A DNA stretch of 64,000 bases from Glossina fuscipes (Eukaryota; Arthropoda; Insecta; Diptera; Glossinidae), in assembly GCF_014805625.2 (NCBI RefSeq), contig NW_023998493.1, forward strand, positions 730,082 to 794,081. Reading direction: 5' to 3'. Below are positions 47,270 through 60,329 of this stretch, one piece after another; position 1 is the stretch's first letter; each line of letters opens with the position of its first letter. The notes under the pieces were generated by a model that was not told the origin of the DNA, ran no database searches, and saw only the letters and a program-made list of their open reading frames with translations. A program made the position numbers and the translations under genes.

Positions 47270-48095
47270 ACTCGCTAAACTACCTATTGATGGAAAAACT
47301 CGTTCCGCTACATTGGGCAATACCATCATTTTTGATTGGTGTTGTCCACTACAAAGCGTTGATGTTCCTCGGTACAAATGCAAAGTTTTAGACTACATCC
47401 CAAATCCCATGAGGTATAAGAACTGCCAACGCCTTGGTTATACTTTAAAAAGATGCAAGAATGTACCGTCTTGTGCTAATTGCGGCTTACACTCCTTCTG
47501 CATCAATTGCACTGACCAGCACACGGCCTTAGATAAACAATTCCCACGTTATTTACAAATGCATGAAATCCTAAAACTGAAAACTGAGGAATGCACATCA
47601 AAATATCAGCTTAATTAATCATAGAGAAAAGCCTAGTAGATGCTGCAGGATAAGTTTAAGTTAACAATATCTCGCGCGACAGCCCGTCAACATAAGCTAC
47701 ACTTATTCTTCAAACCACAAACCTTGGTCGCAAAATAAAACGATTATCGTCGCAGACAGTTTGTCGATCGTAAAAAAAATGTCAGTCGTACCATGCATAC
47801 ATGCGCCTGCCTTAAGAAATCTACTTTTCCAACTTGCAATTGTGACCAAATTTTTAAGATTAAGCATATAGCTTGTAAATACCGAAACCTTTCCAATGTT
47901 CGAAAGCTCGTTTTCGGAGCGTATAAATCTATGGACATATTCAGAGTTCTTGGAAAGCGTAATAGCGATAAAATGTTGAATTTTGTTAAAGCCACTAGAG
48001 CAACAATAAAGTGCACTTTTTGAAAAAAGGAGGGCCGACAGCCTTGGTTGGTAATGCTCATACTACCTTTTTTAATTTTAGAATTTATTTCCTAA
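47270..48095 (+). pseudogene. I-type LINE: ORF1 zinc knuckles followed by ORF2 C terminus and 3' tail
   Basis: 47275-47618 encodes an ORF1 end: DYIPNPMRYKNCQRLGYTL, KRCKNVPSCANCG and CINCTDQHTALDKQFPRYL, which are CCHC-type knuckles. About 180 bp later, 47793-48023 encodes an ORF2 C terminus (CNCDQIFKIKHIACKYRNL, KSMDIFRVLGKRNSDKM). This is homologous to the piece at 35375-35623. The endonuclease, RT and RNase H are missing, so an internal deletion joined the two ends. The 3' UTR (GCCGACAGCCTTGG, TTTTAGAATTTATTTCC) matches the SINE tails. Confidence 0.7.
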
Positions 48096-48984
48096 AATTG
48101 AAGAAGAAGAAGTTGTATGATGAAACCAAATAGAAGCAGTTCTATAATAAATCCTGCGAACAACCGCAGTGTCGAGAGATCATGAAGAAGTCTATGATCT
48201 TAGCTATGTTGGGGAAGAACAATACACTTCCTTTTTCTTCTGGATCGTACCATCATACGCTGGTTAACAAGAATACATCTACAAGCAGCTGAGTGAGTAC
48301 CAAAGTCTGGATAGGATTAATGCGGTAGAAGATACTCCATATTGATTGACTAGCTAAGAGGAACGAATTTCATAAAAAGCCTCTACATATACTAGGTGTA
48401 AGATACACATACGTATTGTATAATAACATATTTTCTCTGAACTTTTCAATTATCCTTATGCTTTTATTAATTTTTGTCTTTCTTCCAACTACGATTGTTT
48501 CTTTGCAATACTATAAGATCTTGGAAATCTTCACGTGAAGAAATTCTGTCTAAAACGTTTGCGGCATCATTTGGTGTATATAAGGGCGAAATTGAATAAA
48601 ATTAAATTATTTGAATTTAAAATTAGTTTTTTTCGAAATGTTTGTACACTTGGTTTATTCATAATTTGATTAAATAAATAAATTTAATATAACTTAATAT
48701 TTTTTTGTTTCTCTCGTGCAAATAAAACTTTTTTTTCTAATGCAGTTTTACTAACGTTATTTTATAAAACTTTAAAACAAAAAAATGTTTTTGATAAAAG
48801 CTGACAGAGCATCTTATCTTCCTTTTTGGAGCGAATTGAACACTGAATATATAATAGGTGCTTGCCTGTATTCTGATCATGTTTCGCTGAAAAAAAATTA
48901 GTACAATATTGAGAAAAATTAGTACAATACATATTATTTTCCATCATTTTCACAATATATATTATTTCCAATAACAATATTATT
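48096..48984. other. AT-rich spacer
   Basis: No gene or recognisable repeat supported. Confidence 0.4.
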
Positions 48985-49880
48985 TCAATAGATATTATTT
49001 CCAACTTTTTCCTATCTTTCTGGTAAGTCGGAGACGAAAGAACGATCTTGGTTTGGCAGTTATGCAATCATTGACCCACTTTCGCACTTCTCTAGCATTT
49101 GGAAACCAGTTGCAAGCCAACCGACGCCATATTGGTTTGAATAAGCGGTAATCAAAAGATGCTATGTGTGAGAAGTATTTTGGGGTGCGACAGAACTTTC
49201 CATTGGAGCGGTAGGAGTGTATTTTTAACAACAGTTGCAACGTGTGGCTGAGCGATGTCATGCAAGAGGATAATGTTGCGTTTATTAACCGCTATTACTG
49301 GTCTTTTTTGCAACAATACATCGTTCAATTTGTTCAATTAGCATCCGTAGACATCTGTACTGACAGTTTCATACGGTTTTAACAACTCTTAATACACTAT
49401 ACCTTAACGACCACCTCATATACACATCAGAATTTTATGGCCGTGAATATTCCACTTCGGGGTCGATCTGTATGGGCCTCCTGAACTAAACCATTACTGT
49501 TTGCTTTTAGGATTGTCATAGCAGGCCCACTCTTCGTCGCCATTCACCATATATCACAAATAAATCTTTTTTTTTTGACTGGCAAGCAATGAAACCACGA
49601 TGTTGAAGAGCTTCGAAACGAAACGTTCAGTCACTTCCTATGGTAGCCCTTTTCCCTCTTTTTGGATCTTTTCCCTCGCATGTAAACGAAGTTTACTACC
49701 TGCTAAGGTGCTTGACAATTTTTTTGGAATTTGAGCTGGGCTTTCATCCTATAAATCTTGCAATTTATTGTTTTCGAACTTTTCTGGGACTTTATCGAAA
49801 TTACCGCATGGATGGAACAGCATCACCAGCTTCTAAAATTGTTTGATGGGTTCCGCCGGTAGATATTTTCAAATCAAAAA
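48985..49880 (-). pseudogene. mariner transposase relic
   Basis: Minus-strand pieces in changing frames follow a mariner transposase from N to C. REKIQKEGKGLP and VSLLAS-like codons appear around 49600-49700, and GDEEWACYDNPKSKQ around 49510-49545 (the first catalytic Asp region). IILLHDIAQPHVATVVKNTL lies at 49290-49230, with the second Asp. FDYRLFKPIWRRLACNWF lies near 49150-49090, with the third Asp of the D,D34D type. VRKWVNDCITAK closes the series near 49070. Several frameshifts and stops make it inactive. I could not define terminal inverted repeats or the TA duplication. Confidence 0.85.
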
Positions 49881-52800
49881 ATAAAAGTAATGAATATTGA
49901 AAGTGCAATTTTCAGCGTTCCATGTTTGGCGTCTGTCTGCACTGAATGATTCGATTGTACTGAATGGAAAACTGTTATTTTATGTAGAAAAGGATCAAAA
50001 TAATCGAATTTAATTATTATGTTTGTCATTTTCACCAATAGATGTCGCTGATCAAAATACGTGTTTTAATATTTAAATTTAAATTATGCGCAATCATCTT
50101 AGATTATTTGGCTTTGTACTATTTACATGTTGCCTTCTTCTTCGCATAATTGCCTTTTTGGTTAAATATATTATTTGGGCGTGAAGTGGGACGGGACCGA
50201 AGAAACCGGCTTATTTTGACCATTTGTTCCAATGAGCTCTTAAATAATAAGCAAATAATTTGATCCTGCTAGGATTTAAATATTGTTTACGGCAAATAAT
50301 GCCTGATATTTGACAACTGTACCTAAAATAAAAAATATATAGAATTTCAAGATATTTTTTTAAACATGTGATTTTGTTGATCAGAAACATTTGACACGTT
50401 ATCTAGGGAATGCTAGCTTTCTGGAAAATAAATCAAAAATCGGTTAAAAAAGGGGTGTAATTGACAAACAAGTACCCACACAATACATGAAAGTTTAACT
50501 TAAAATATTTTCATTTAAAGTAAGTTCATATTCATGTGAAATGAAGTTCGAAATGTGTATCTATTGAAGGAAGTGATGGCTGTCAACGATTCATGTCAAG
50601 CGGAATAAAATTTATAATTGTTGCAAAGGTATCCGTTACAGGAACCGAAAAGAAACCGATCAATTTTTCTACCTCAATCGGAGTAAATGTCATATCTAAA
50701 GAGCTTTGCAGATTTTCATTCGTTTTAAAGAGTATTCTTCACCGATCTATCTGCATACTGCACATTGTGGATTTTTTTCTCCAACAACTATTGTTACCGC
50801 AGGTTCAAGAAACTCCATAAGGCTTCACCAGATGAGAATATGAATATTTAGTTTACCTCTTGTTGAATGGTATTTATTCTATTCCCTATTAGGTACGATA
50901 TAAGAAATCCTTGGTATTGCACTTACAGTCAATTAAATTTCATAAAACAAAGGTGCTTCGTTCAACGTTTGGCGGGTTATATATTTTCTTCTTTTTGCTT
51001 TAATCATCTTCATCATCTTTGAACGTTTGACGAATTATGCGGCAAATGAATCTGCTTTGTACATTTCTTACACTTTTTAGCCGTTAGTTTCATCGATTAA
51101 TCTGGACGTTCCCCCCGCTTAGCGCCAAAACCGTAAATTTTAGATTGATTAGTCCACTCTCTAATTGTATGATGGAATCATAAAAAGCATATTAAGCGAA
51201 AATCACTTTTCGGCATCTTTGGATCTCTGCAGTGCTGTGCAGCATATAAACTAATAAATAAACAATTTAATTATTGAATAATAATTCAATTATCTCAAGT
51301 CTGAGTTTAGGCAAACTTTTTTAATATTGCTAAGCACATTTTAATTGTTTGTATTTTTCTTATTTTTATCCAGGTATTTATGTTTACATGAGAGAATAAA
51401 AATGAGCGTGAAAATTTAAATCATTTATAACTATTAATGAAGAATGAATTTTCTCTAGCAATTCATGCTCAGACAGTGTTTAATCGACTTTTGCTTAATA
51501 AAGAAGGCAAGCGTTTGCGATAGTTTCCGTATAGAGTAAACGACGGTAAATCGAGGTTTTAAAAATAATATAAGATAAAGCTTAAGTTTTAAATGATGTT
51601 TTGAAATGATGATACGGTTTCTCATTGTTATGCTAATTGTTTGATGATACGTATACAAAAATTGTGTGTTTGTGTGTGTGTGTGTGGATTAGATTCTTAA
51701 ATTTCTTTTACCTTGAAATTTATTATACGTTCATAATATAATAAGCTATGAATTTCTTTTCTTTTTTTTTTTTTTAAATGATAGAGTTAGTTTGATATAT
51801 TAACAATTTTGCGAATCTGGGTCATCTTTTAATGTATAAGATGTTTGCTTACGGGTAAAGCTCAAGTATATTATTGAAATTGAGGCAATTATAGCAAACT
51901 AGCGCTAGATTGGAAAAAGATATTCTGGCGAATTTTCAGGATACACGTATTTACAAACATGAAAAAAGAAAACCATATGAAACCATAAACCGTGTGAGGA
52001 CATGCTCATATGCACAATATCGTTTAAGCTTAAATTGTGATTGCTTCACTGTTATTAAAATTAATATTTGGTGCATGTTTAATTATTCATGTTATTACGA
52101 TTCCTATCAACTACAGTGGATCTCTAATTAAAACAAATACTACTACTACTATAGTCACTATGCTCTTCTCTATACTCTATGAATCAAACCTGAAATTACG
52201 TACTGTATGTATATATACAAGTGGCCGTTGCAAAAATTAAAATGGACTTGGGAAATAAGGCGTTTTTAAAATTCACAAAAACCTATCGTGTAATTGTACG
52301 GCTTGAAACTTTAAATAGCGCTTTTCTCAAAACACAATTGTTGGAAACGACAAACGCTATATATTCATTATTATAATTTATTTATATGAAAGAAATAAAA
52401 TTTATGGTTAACAAATAAGAACATTAAAGCGTCCCTGTACTAAATTTTACCAAAATATCTCAGAAACTGCGATCCTCAGCTTAAACATAAAATAACATAA
52501 CTATTAGACTGAGAGGCAGACAGACGGGCGGGCAGACTTAGATCGATCGGGAAAATAATTTTGAAAATAATTCTGAAACAATCGGTAGAAGAAACGGTGG
52601 ATCTATCTTAAGCCCTTCTGCATGTTACATATGTCCACACCATAAGTGGTGCAGGGTATAAAATACGATGAACATTTTCAAAAAAACGATGTAGAATATT
52701 TTCGATAAGTTAATCTAAATATTTTTTATTAATAAAAGAATATCCTTTTTCAGTCGAGAATTGGACTCTACCATTCAGATACTTGCCAATCATCTAAAAC

Positions 52801-54063
52801 CAATATTTCTTTGAATGAGCCCTTCGAGGTGAAGATGATTAGCGATGAATTGTTACCGTGTTTTAACATTTTACCAAAACAACTTTTTTTTGTAATTCTT
52901 AGTTAATTTGTCAAATATTAGTGTTCTACCATGTTGTCTTCCATTCAAAAAAAAATTGTCAAAAAAACCTTATTTTAGGTTGCTGGTCACTGTGAAACAT
53001 TGTAAGTCATTACGAAACGAGTAAATGTGCAAAAATTTGAACTTATATATTCTATGGGTAATGCTGTAGTACGTGTAAATAAAGGGAAAAATATATCCGT
53101 CTGCCAAACTGTTTAGTGTTTGCGATAAAAATTGTCACGCCCGCAAAAATAAAGTTATCGCCTAAAAATTTACAAAAGAATATGTACCACAAAAAATCTG
53201 CCTTGCCCAAGTCCACGTTATAGAGCGTGAAAATTTAGTTCTTTCACTTTTTTGTCTTTTTTAGGATAAAGGCAATGGGTATAAAAGATTCGGTCACAAC
53301 GAATACAATTTTCTTACTTGTTTGTTCGTAAAAATGAAGGAACAACTGGGTGAAGGACCAGTGCACTTTAAAAAGAAACGAAAGAAAACGAAAAAACATT
53401 TCCTTATTAATCTTTTATATAAAGCAGACAGAAATTAACGACGGGAATTTGCTATTGATCGGAAACGGACTTGAAAAATAAGGAAGAGCAATATAGTCAT
53501 AAAAGGTCGACTTTCATATACCCTACACCACTTCGCTTAGTACGAATCTTTGTTTATATATATAGATATATAGGTTAAGTGAAATTGCACGCCGCCCTCA
53601 TGTAGAGTTATGCTTGCCATGGGGACACTAACCTGGTCTAAATGTAGGAAACTTTATCTAATTGCAAACATCTAGTAATTCTTCGTCTATTTTCATTGGC
53701 CAATGGACAAAGACTTACTTTTTATGATTCTATTATCACTACATACTAGGTAGGAATTAGTTAGATCAATTTTGAAATTTAGTATATCCACCGTCTTTTT
53801 TTGACAAAAACAATAAGGAGAGCATATCTGAGATTGCGTTCGTGCGAATTTTATACATAAAGAATCAAACAAAGATATAAAACTCGCAAAGACTCTTCTT
53901 AAATGTGAGCATTCATATTCTTCAGCAAAATTTTTTAATTTATTCTGCTAAATGCATATCAGTAACCTATTACGATAACCTATTGACGACACCAACGTTC
54001 CATTTTCCAACTTGCTGTTAACGATTGTGAATTTGTTGCTTTTTTTATTTTTGTGCCAGCAAT
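49881..54063. other. Long intergenic tract with repeats
   Basis: No gene supported over about 4 kb. It includes a (GT)n run (51662-51686), a T run (51758-51775), the dispersed repeat at 52510-52665 and its inverted relative near 53515-53590. The EcKL gene begins at 54064. Confidence 0.45.
52510..52665 (+). repeat. Dispersed repeat copy (GGTGCAGGGTATAA end)
   Basis: Runs from AGACAGACGGGCGGGCAGAC through GATCGATCGG and GGTGGATCTATCTTAAGCCC to CCATAAGTGGTGCAGGGTATA. It pairs with 30090-30245. An inverted end, TATACCCTACACCACTTCGC, lies at 53518-53537. Confidence 0.65.
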
Positions 54064-56490
54064 ATGACCCCCGAAACTTCCTTTCAAGGACCCCGATGGT
54101 TTGATCTCCAGTATGTAACTGCCGTAATGAACAAATACACTGGGGATCAACTACAGGAAATTAAAAACTTTTGTCTTACACCAGCCACAGTGAAGGGTGA
54201 AAATTATTTCAGTGTTCTTTACTCGCTACGTGTCGAATATACCCTCAAAACTGCAAGCAATCACACTCAGTTGGCTGCTTTTATAGTTAAGTCAAAATTG
54301 GAAAATGAGTTAATGGCTCAGTTGGAAGATGACTTTGATATATATCAACGTGAAAAGCAGTATTATGCCGTAATTAGTGAGGAATTCGAGAAACTTTTAA
54401 ATTCCGTAAACGAAAATTGTTTTTTGCAACCAAGGTAGTCAGTTGATTGATTTGAAATTTAATTTTATAAATTTTTATTAACATTCAAGGGTTAATTACA
54501 TTGATGATCGCGTTATAGTAATGGAAAATCTGAAATTAAAAGGATATAACATTAAAGATGTACGTGAGGGATTAGATTTAAATCAATGCCATTTGGTCAT
54601 ACAAAAATTGGCCAAATTTCATGCTCTTAGTATGGTTTTATATAAGAAGGTTAGTTGAATTAAAAAAAAAAAACAAACTTGGAAATACTAATTTTTATTT
54701 TTCAAATATATTCACATCAGAATCCAGATATATTCCGTTATCATTTATCGGCTAACATTTCGGAAAATCCGTCACCTCTTCATGATATGTACAAAAAGGC
54801 TATACTATCCACGATTGAATATTGCGAAAATAGCACCGAACTTAAGCAATACGTGTCGAAGTTAAAAAACTTTAGTGAACAGATCATAAACAAAATGATT
54901 GGCGTCTACAGTCGGAATTTAGAAGATCGCTTGTTGGTACTAAATCATGGAGATTTGTGGATAAATAATATTATGTTTAATAACGCCAAGGACAATGAGG
55001 ATGTTTTGTTTGTAAGTTTAATATGAAAAACTTGGATCTTTTGTATTTAATCCTTTAGATTAGCGAAAAAGTACGAGTGTTCATCCGCTAAGCAAGCAAC
55101 AAGGCATTTATACTAAATTTTAGATGGATATCTGTTATCAATCGCAAAATACATAAAGTGAAGTTATATATGTGTCGCGTTTCTTAAAAAGTGAAAAAAT
55201 TTCACCCAAAAATTCCAAAAAAAGTGCTATAAAATACCTTAGATGTACGACCATCGATATCGAGCGACGGAGAATCACACAAAAGTATATGCGTCCGTAA
55301 TAGGCAGATGTGGTTTAATTATATTTGTGGTAAAATTTGTCAAATTACAAAAATATAGCGTGAAGATAGTCGTGAACGAGCTGATTGACTATATGTTGCA
55401 TGTTTTCTACGCATTTCTTCATCTAAGAGTTCTGACATATATAGTCTATTCATACGTTGTTAACTATTCTTATATACCCAACTCTCTCTTACACTGTCCT
55501 TTTTGTACACGATTTTGAAATGACACGGTTCACCAATGAGAAAAACATGCTATTGTAGCATGGTATCAAAAAAAATTTTAACTTATGTACACAGCAGGAA
55601 AATATAATTGAGGAAATACTGTGATCAAAAGTCAGTTCCACACATGTGTTAGTTAGAGTTGGTAAATTGATATTTATTTAAATTTTTGAGTGTTGTACTT
55701 ATGGACTGCATTTTCATTGCACACTACTTTTAATTTATTTTTATTACAAAAATGAATTTTTTTTGGTTTTATAAAATGTAATATGGATATCATTATTACT
55801 TCTTCTTTTACACGATTTTCTGGTATTTTTGGAAATTTTTCGTCTTACACGTTATTGCCAAAATGTTAATACCAAAATAACCGTAAGTTGTATATATTTT
55901 TTTACGCGATTTTTTTTTGCATAGATTTCTAAGAAACGCATCTATTGTGTAGAAAAAGAGTTGGGTGTAGTTGACAGTTAGAAATTACAAATATATCCCA
56001 TTCTTACTTAAACTATTTTTAAAGATTGACTTTCAGGAAGGATTCTACGGTTCTCCTGGAATTGATTGGAATTATTTCATATTCTCTTCGTGGCAATTGG
56101 AAGTTTTCCAGCATCATTTCGAAGATTTAATAATGGTTTATCAGTTAATATTGTCTAATTTTTTAAGAAAATTTAACTATCAAGGGCGAATACCCAACGA
56201 AAAGGATATTAAACTAGAAATTATGAGTAAAGGCTCACATGGTATATAATATGTGTTAAAAAGAAATAAAAGAATATATATTTTATAAAACATTTTGCAC
56301 AGGTTTGGCTACAGCAACTTGTATTTTGCCAATTTTGATCAATGAACATTCAGAATTAACCGATCCAGAGGATTTCATTACCGATACCGAGGAAGCTATT
56401 AACAAAAGACGCATTATTTTCAGTAACCCTAAGTTTGGACAAAAACTTCAAATATTTTTAAAATATTTTGTTGAAAATAATATTTTGTAA
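54064..56490 (+). CDS. Ecdysteroid-kinase-like (EcKL/CHK-like) protein
   Basis: EcKL proteins are insect aminoglycoside-phosphotransferase-like kinases; some phosphorylate ecdysteroids at C-22 and others are linked to detoxification. Five exons, 54064-54434, 54490-54649, 54721-55011, 56025-56241 and 56303-56490, join in phase to 408 residues, the usual length. The catalytic-loop motif is LVLNHGDLWINNIMFN (Brenner-type H-G-D-x-W-x2-N) and the metal-binding motif opens exon 4 as IDFQEGFYGSPGIDW. N-lobe features are ATVKGENYFSVLYSLRVEY and the Lys in FIVKSKL. FHALSMVLYKK is the family's kinase-insert neighbour. The fourth intron is 1013 bp. No signal peptide; cytosolic. Which substrate it acts on cannot be told. 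The start is the Met after an AG-rich acceptor-like CCAGCAAT, so a 5' UTR intron is possible. Confidence 0.93.
55012..56024. other. Large EcKL intron
   Basis: 1013 bp between exons 3 and 4, about ten times longer than the other introns. No coding motif or recognisable element was seen; an insertion is suspected only from its length. Confidence 0.4.
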
Positions 56491-59330
56491 AATTTTTCTC
56501 ACAATTTTTAGTTTGAGTTTTAGTTTTGTCGTAGAAAGAGTAAATTTACATGTAATATTTATATACTTATTTAATAATATGATTTATATGCTTATCCCTA
56601 TAGCACTGTAATTGTAAAGAAATCAACGAATGTTAGAAATTCATACAATGTATATGATGTACGTAACGAAGGAAAAATCTATAAAAAAAAAACCTCTGCT
56701 TAAAGTTAAGTATTAAAAAATGTCAAAATTGCACAAAATTAATTAAATAAATTATTAAGCAGACAATTAATAAAAATGCCGAAAACAGTGTTTCCGAACG
56801 CACTTTATTAACCTCGTTTGCTTCTTGCTTGATTTTTCTTGTTTATTTCGAGAATTTCTATTTAATCTAATGATTGGATCATAGTTGAACATAGCATATC
56901 TTTTAAATTTGTCTAACGAAAATTTTGAAACACGGATTTTCATCAAAAATTGGCATACATTTGGCGCTATTGCTGTTCTTTTGTTGCTTTTCAATTGCAT
57001 TTTTCTCGGTTCTAATATTCTCAGAAAGTCTTTAGACAAGCTTCGAGTGATATGAAAAAGGGGTAGTCTGTCTTAACAAGTTTTCGCTGTTACATATTTT
57101 ATATATTCTGCAACACAGGGACTTATATTGATGAATGAACGTGCAGGTTGTATTAATAAAATATGAATAGCAGATTGCTTTCAGAAAAATAGTAAAAAAA
57201 CATTTAAATTTTGACAAAACGCTAATATATAAAAAAGTAAGTGCAAAAATTATAGTCAAGCAAGCTCGAACATTAAACACCTTTCAACTCTTATGTAATA
57301 AAATTCTTCATTTATTTGTATGTAAAAGCATTCTTTTTTGTTAGTCCTTATGCCAGAGGTGATCCAATGACTAAAACTGACGTTATTTAAAAAAAATATA
57401 TTATAAATTAGACTTAGATTTACTCTTTAGGTGAATCGGTATATGGTGTGGAGTTCCTAAAAATAGACTTATATGGTTCAATATCGTATTGTAATCAAAT
57501 ATTTCAATTAAGCTATGCCAGGTTAATTTTTTTTTTTTTTGCTAATTCCATTATTTTGTTTTTTGAGTACCACTTGTTGCAATATATTTGTACTTCGAAT
57601 TTTGTTACTTTAGAGAGTAAGCAAATGAGCGAACTTCGGTTTTGGTATACAAGTCTAATTTTGGACAAAACATTGGAACAAAGTATTGGAACATCTATGT
57701 ATTTCGTTGTCTCTGGTAAGAGTAACACGTTTAATAAAACAAAAGAATTTGCACTTTAATCACAGAAAACATAAACATAATTTAATTGATTTGTAAAATC
57801 CGAAACACTTCAAAAAAGCTGTCCTTTAGAAATGAAACATGTACTTCACACAAATGAGGGAAATTTATATATAGATATAAATACTTACAACTTGGACAAT
57901 TTCAATTATAAATCTGCCTATAACTTATTTATGTAATGTTACTTTTATCACATTTTGCTTGAATAGTTGATGTATTAGGATCGATTTTAGTTCGGTGAAC
58001 TTTAGAGATAGAATCTGTTTAGTATATATATTTCCATGGAAAGTTAACATCGTTTTCATCGTTTGTTTAGTATATTAGAAAAATTTTAATCTGGGTAAGT
58101 GCGCCGTACAATAGATTCTTGCAGGGCATATGTTGGTGAAAATGATAATGAGCTGGGCTGGCATGCGACTGAAGAAGTTCGAAAATGAATCGATGATTGG
58201 ATCGTTGCCAAACCAATATAGTCCTTTCAGGGCGGTATCGCCATACTGTCAGAGAGATAGAAGAAATTGTAGAAAATTATGGAAACTATTTTGATTAATA
58301 TTTATTGTACCAATTTTTATCAATAATTGGCTTTTTCAAGTGAAAAATGATCAGAGTATAGGCAAGCACCTATAGCATAATTGAATTTTATTTAAACTTT
58401 CACTATATCGAATTCCTATTTATTAAGAGACACACTTTCTTAATGGTAACGTTGCATTTGTTTTTGATATGCCAAACACGATTACGGAAGCCTAACTCGT
58501 CACGTCATTTTGTAAATAATTTTCTGTAAATAGTTATTCTAATTTTGTAATAAACAGCTCTGCCAGGATTAGTATGTAAAACGAAAGATAATTGTAAGTA
58601 AAAATATTAATGAATGCAAAATTAGAAAATTAAGACGAAAAAACATGAACAAATAAATGAAATTTCCATACTATGTAATATTGGACCGAGTTTTTCGAAT
58701 TTTTTAGAATTATACGCAAGAGTTTTGATGGCATATCGTGTTGTAGTTTATTAGTAATAATACACATTGACCAACTTGTCCATTCTCCATACCACGTTGC
58801 GTGCCAGAACTTTTAATGTATTTGCATATTTGAAACCGATATATTCATTTTTACCACCACACAGACGAATACACTGATACGGAAACCTTCAACGACAGGT
58901 ATAAAAAGAAAAACAAATTTATCTACCATTTAACGCTAGAAGTAGAAGTTCGATATTTTGTTCGCTAAATATAGGCTGGTGAACGCACTCGATAACGCTC
59001 TGAATGATTGATTTTCCAAGCATAAATAGAAAACAATTTGTTAAGATTGTGAAAAAATGATGGGATGGTGACTAATATTTTTTCAATTTTCTCCGCAAGA
59101 TTTTGAAAAGCTTATCAAAGTTGAATTAATAAAAACTATTTTGGACAATTCCAATGTCTACAATTCGATCTTACAAATAAATATAATATTTCACAGCCAA
59201 TTAAAGCGCTTATACCGCCAACTCATTTACTTTACTACTCTCTGATTTTTAAAAGGAATGTTGTGTTGTTTAGAATAATGGATTGATTTTTTAAATGTTA
59301 TCTCTTGGTTTTTCGAGTTGTGAAGTTGAA
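56491..59330. other. AT-rich intergenic tract
   Basis: Contains the EcKL 3' UTR at its left end (an AATAAA lies near 56746). Frames at 56767-57280 (-) and 57448-57759 (+) show no family features. Nothing else recognised. Confidence 0.4.
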
Positions 59331-59339
59331 TTACTCCGA

Positions 59340-60315
59340 AACTTTTCTTTTGGATGGACTTTCCAATTTACCATCTATTCATACAGATCTTCCACAAGGA
59401 TCTGTTCCAAGTCTAGTTTTGTATTGAAATTTGTTTTCTGATTTCGCAAAACTGATTATCACGTTGTTTTATATGTTGGTGACACTGATTCCTACCCATC
59501 GCAGAGCCTTGATTGTAATATAATAAATAAGTTGCAAACAGCGATTAATGCGACAATGCGAACGATCTCTTTTACTTTAGAAAGACATTTAATAATAACA
59601 TATAAGAAACACTTCAGTGACAATACTTGATCAATGTCTTTCCTTGAAGGTGAAGATTAAACTCTTGCAGCTTAAGCAAATCGTTCGTTCATAAATCTTC
59701 AAAGCTGGCAAAGAGTACTGCATTTTATTTTGAAGTTTTTTGTGGTTACCCTCTTACTCGCTGGATTTCTCAGTGAATTCTTGTTAATTCTCCTAGATGC
59801 TGGATTTCTTCTTTTTACTAGTGAATTTTTGTTAATCTTCTCGTTAATCGCCGACTGTGTTACACGCTTCTGTTTTTTGATGTTCCTTTCCTAAATTATG
59901 AGCTGTTCAATCCGCTCAGAGTCGTTTGCAAGAACCTAAATGACGTCTACCACTTAGTCTCGTTATCGGACTCTTTAAAGTCCATTAAAGCAACATTGCT
60001 TAATACGCACGATTTATGTATGTCGTATTTAAACTAGCTTTTATCCTTAAAAAGTCGTTACGTTTCGAAAATAAATTATTGACAATTTATTATCGGTTGC
60101 CAGGCTTATACATGTTTGCGACCGGTTGTAAGTGTCGCCCTATGCTGATAGTGTACATGCTTTTTTTTTCTTTTTTTTCTTTTTATTTGTTTTATTATAC
60201 TTATACTAAATTTTATTATTAATTAATATAAGTTTTGCATTAAGAGCCAATTGAACTCGACTGTTATTTGTTTAGTTGAGTTTCTAGTGTAAGTAGAATA
60301 AATAAATAAATAATA
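59340..60315 (+). pseudogene. Jockey-like LINE relic with 3' tail
   Basis: Plus-strand codons near 59370-59520 read IHTDLPQGSVPSLVLY and YVGDTDSYPSQSL, degraded versions of the PQGSVLGP and YADD boxes of LINE reverse transcriptase. Further decayed coding follows (for example LNPLRVVCKNLNDVYHLVSL near 59910). The 3' UTR at 60200-60295 and a tail of AAAT units end at about 60315. The 3' UTR matches, inverted, 4795-4870. Confidence 0.65.
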
Positions 60316-60329
60316 TTATAAAAAATTTC

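Noticed and set aside
49640..49846. Plus-strand 68-codon frame
   Set aside because: Antisense to the mariner relic, whose motifs account for the sequence.
56767..57280. Two overlapping minus-strand frames of 80-90 codons
   Set aside because: Lys/Phe-rich by AT composition; no domain, no splice continuity.
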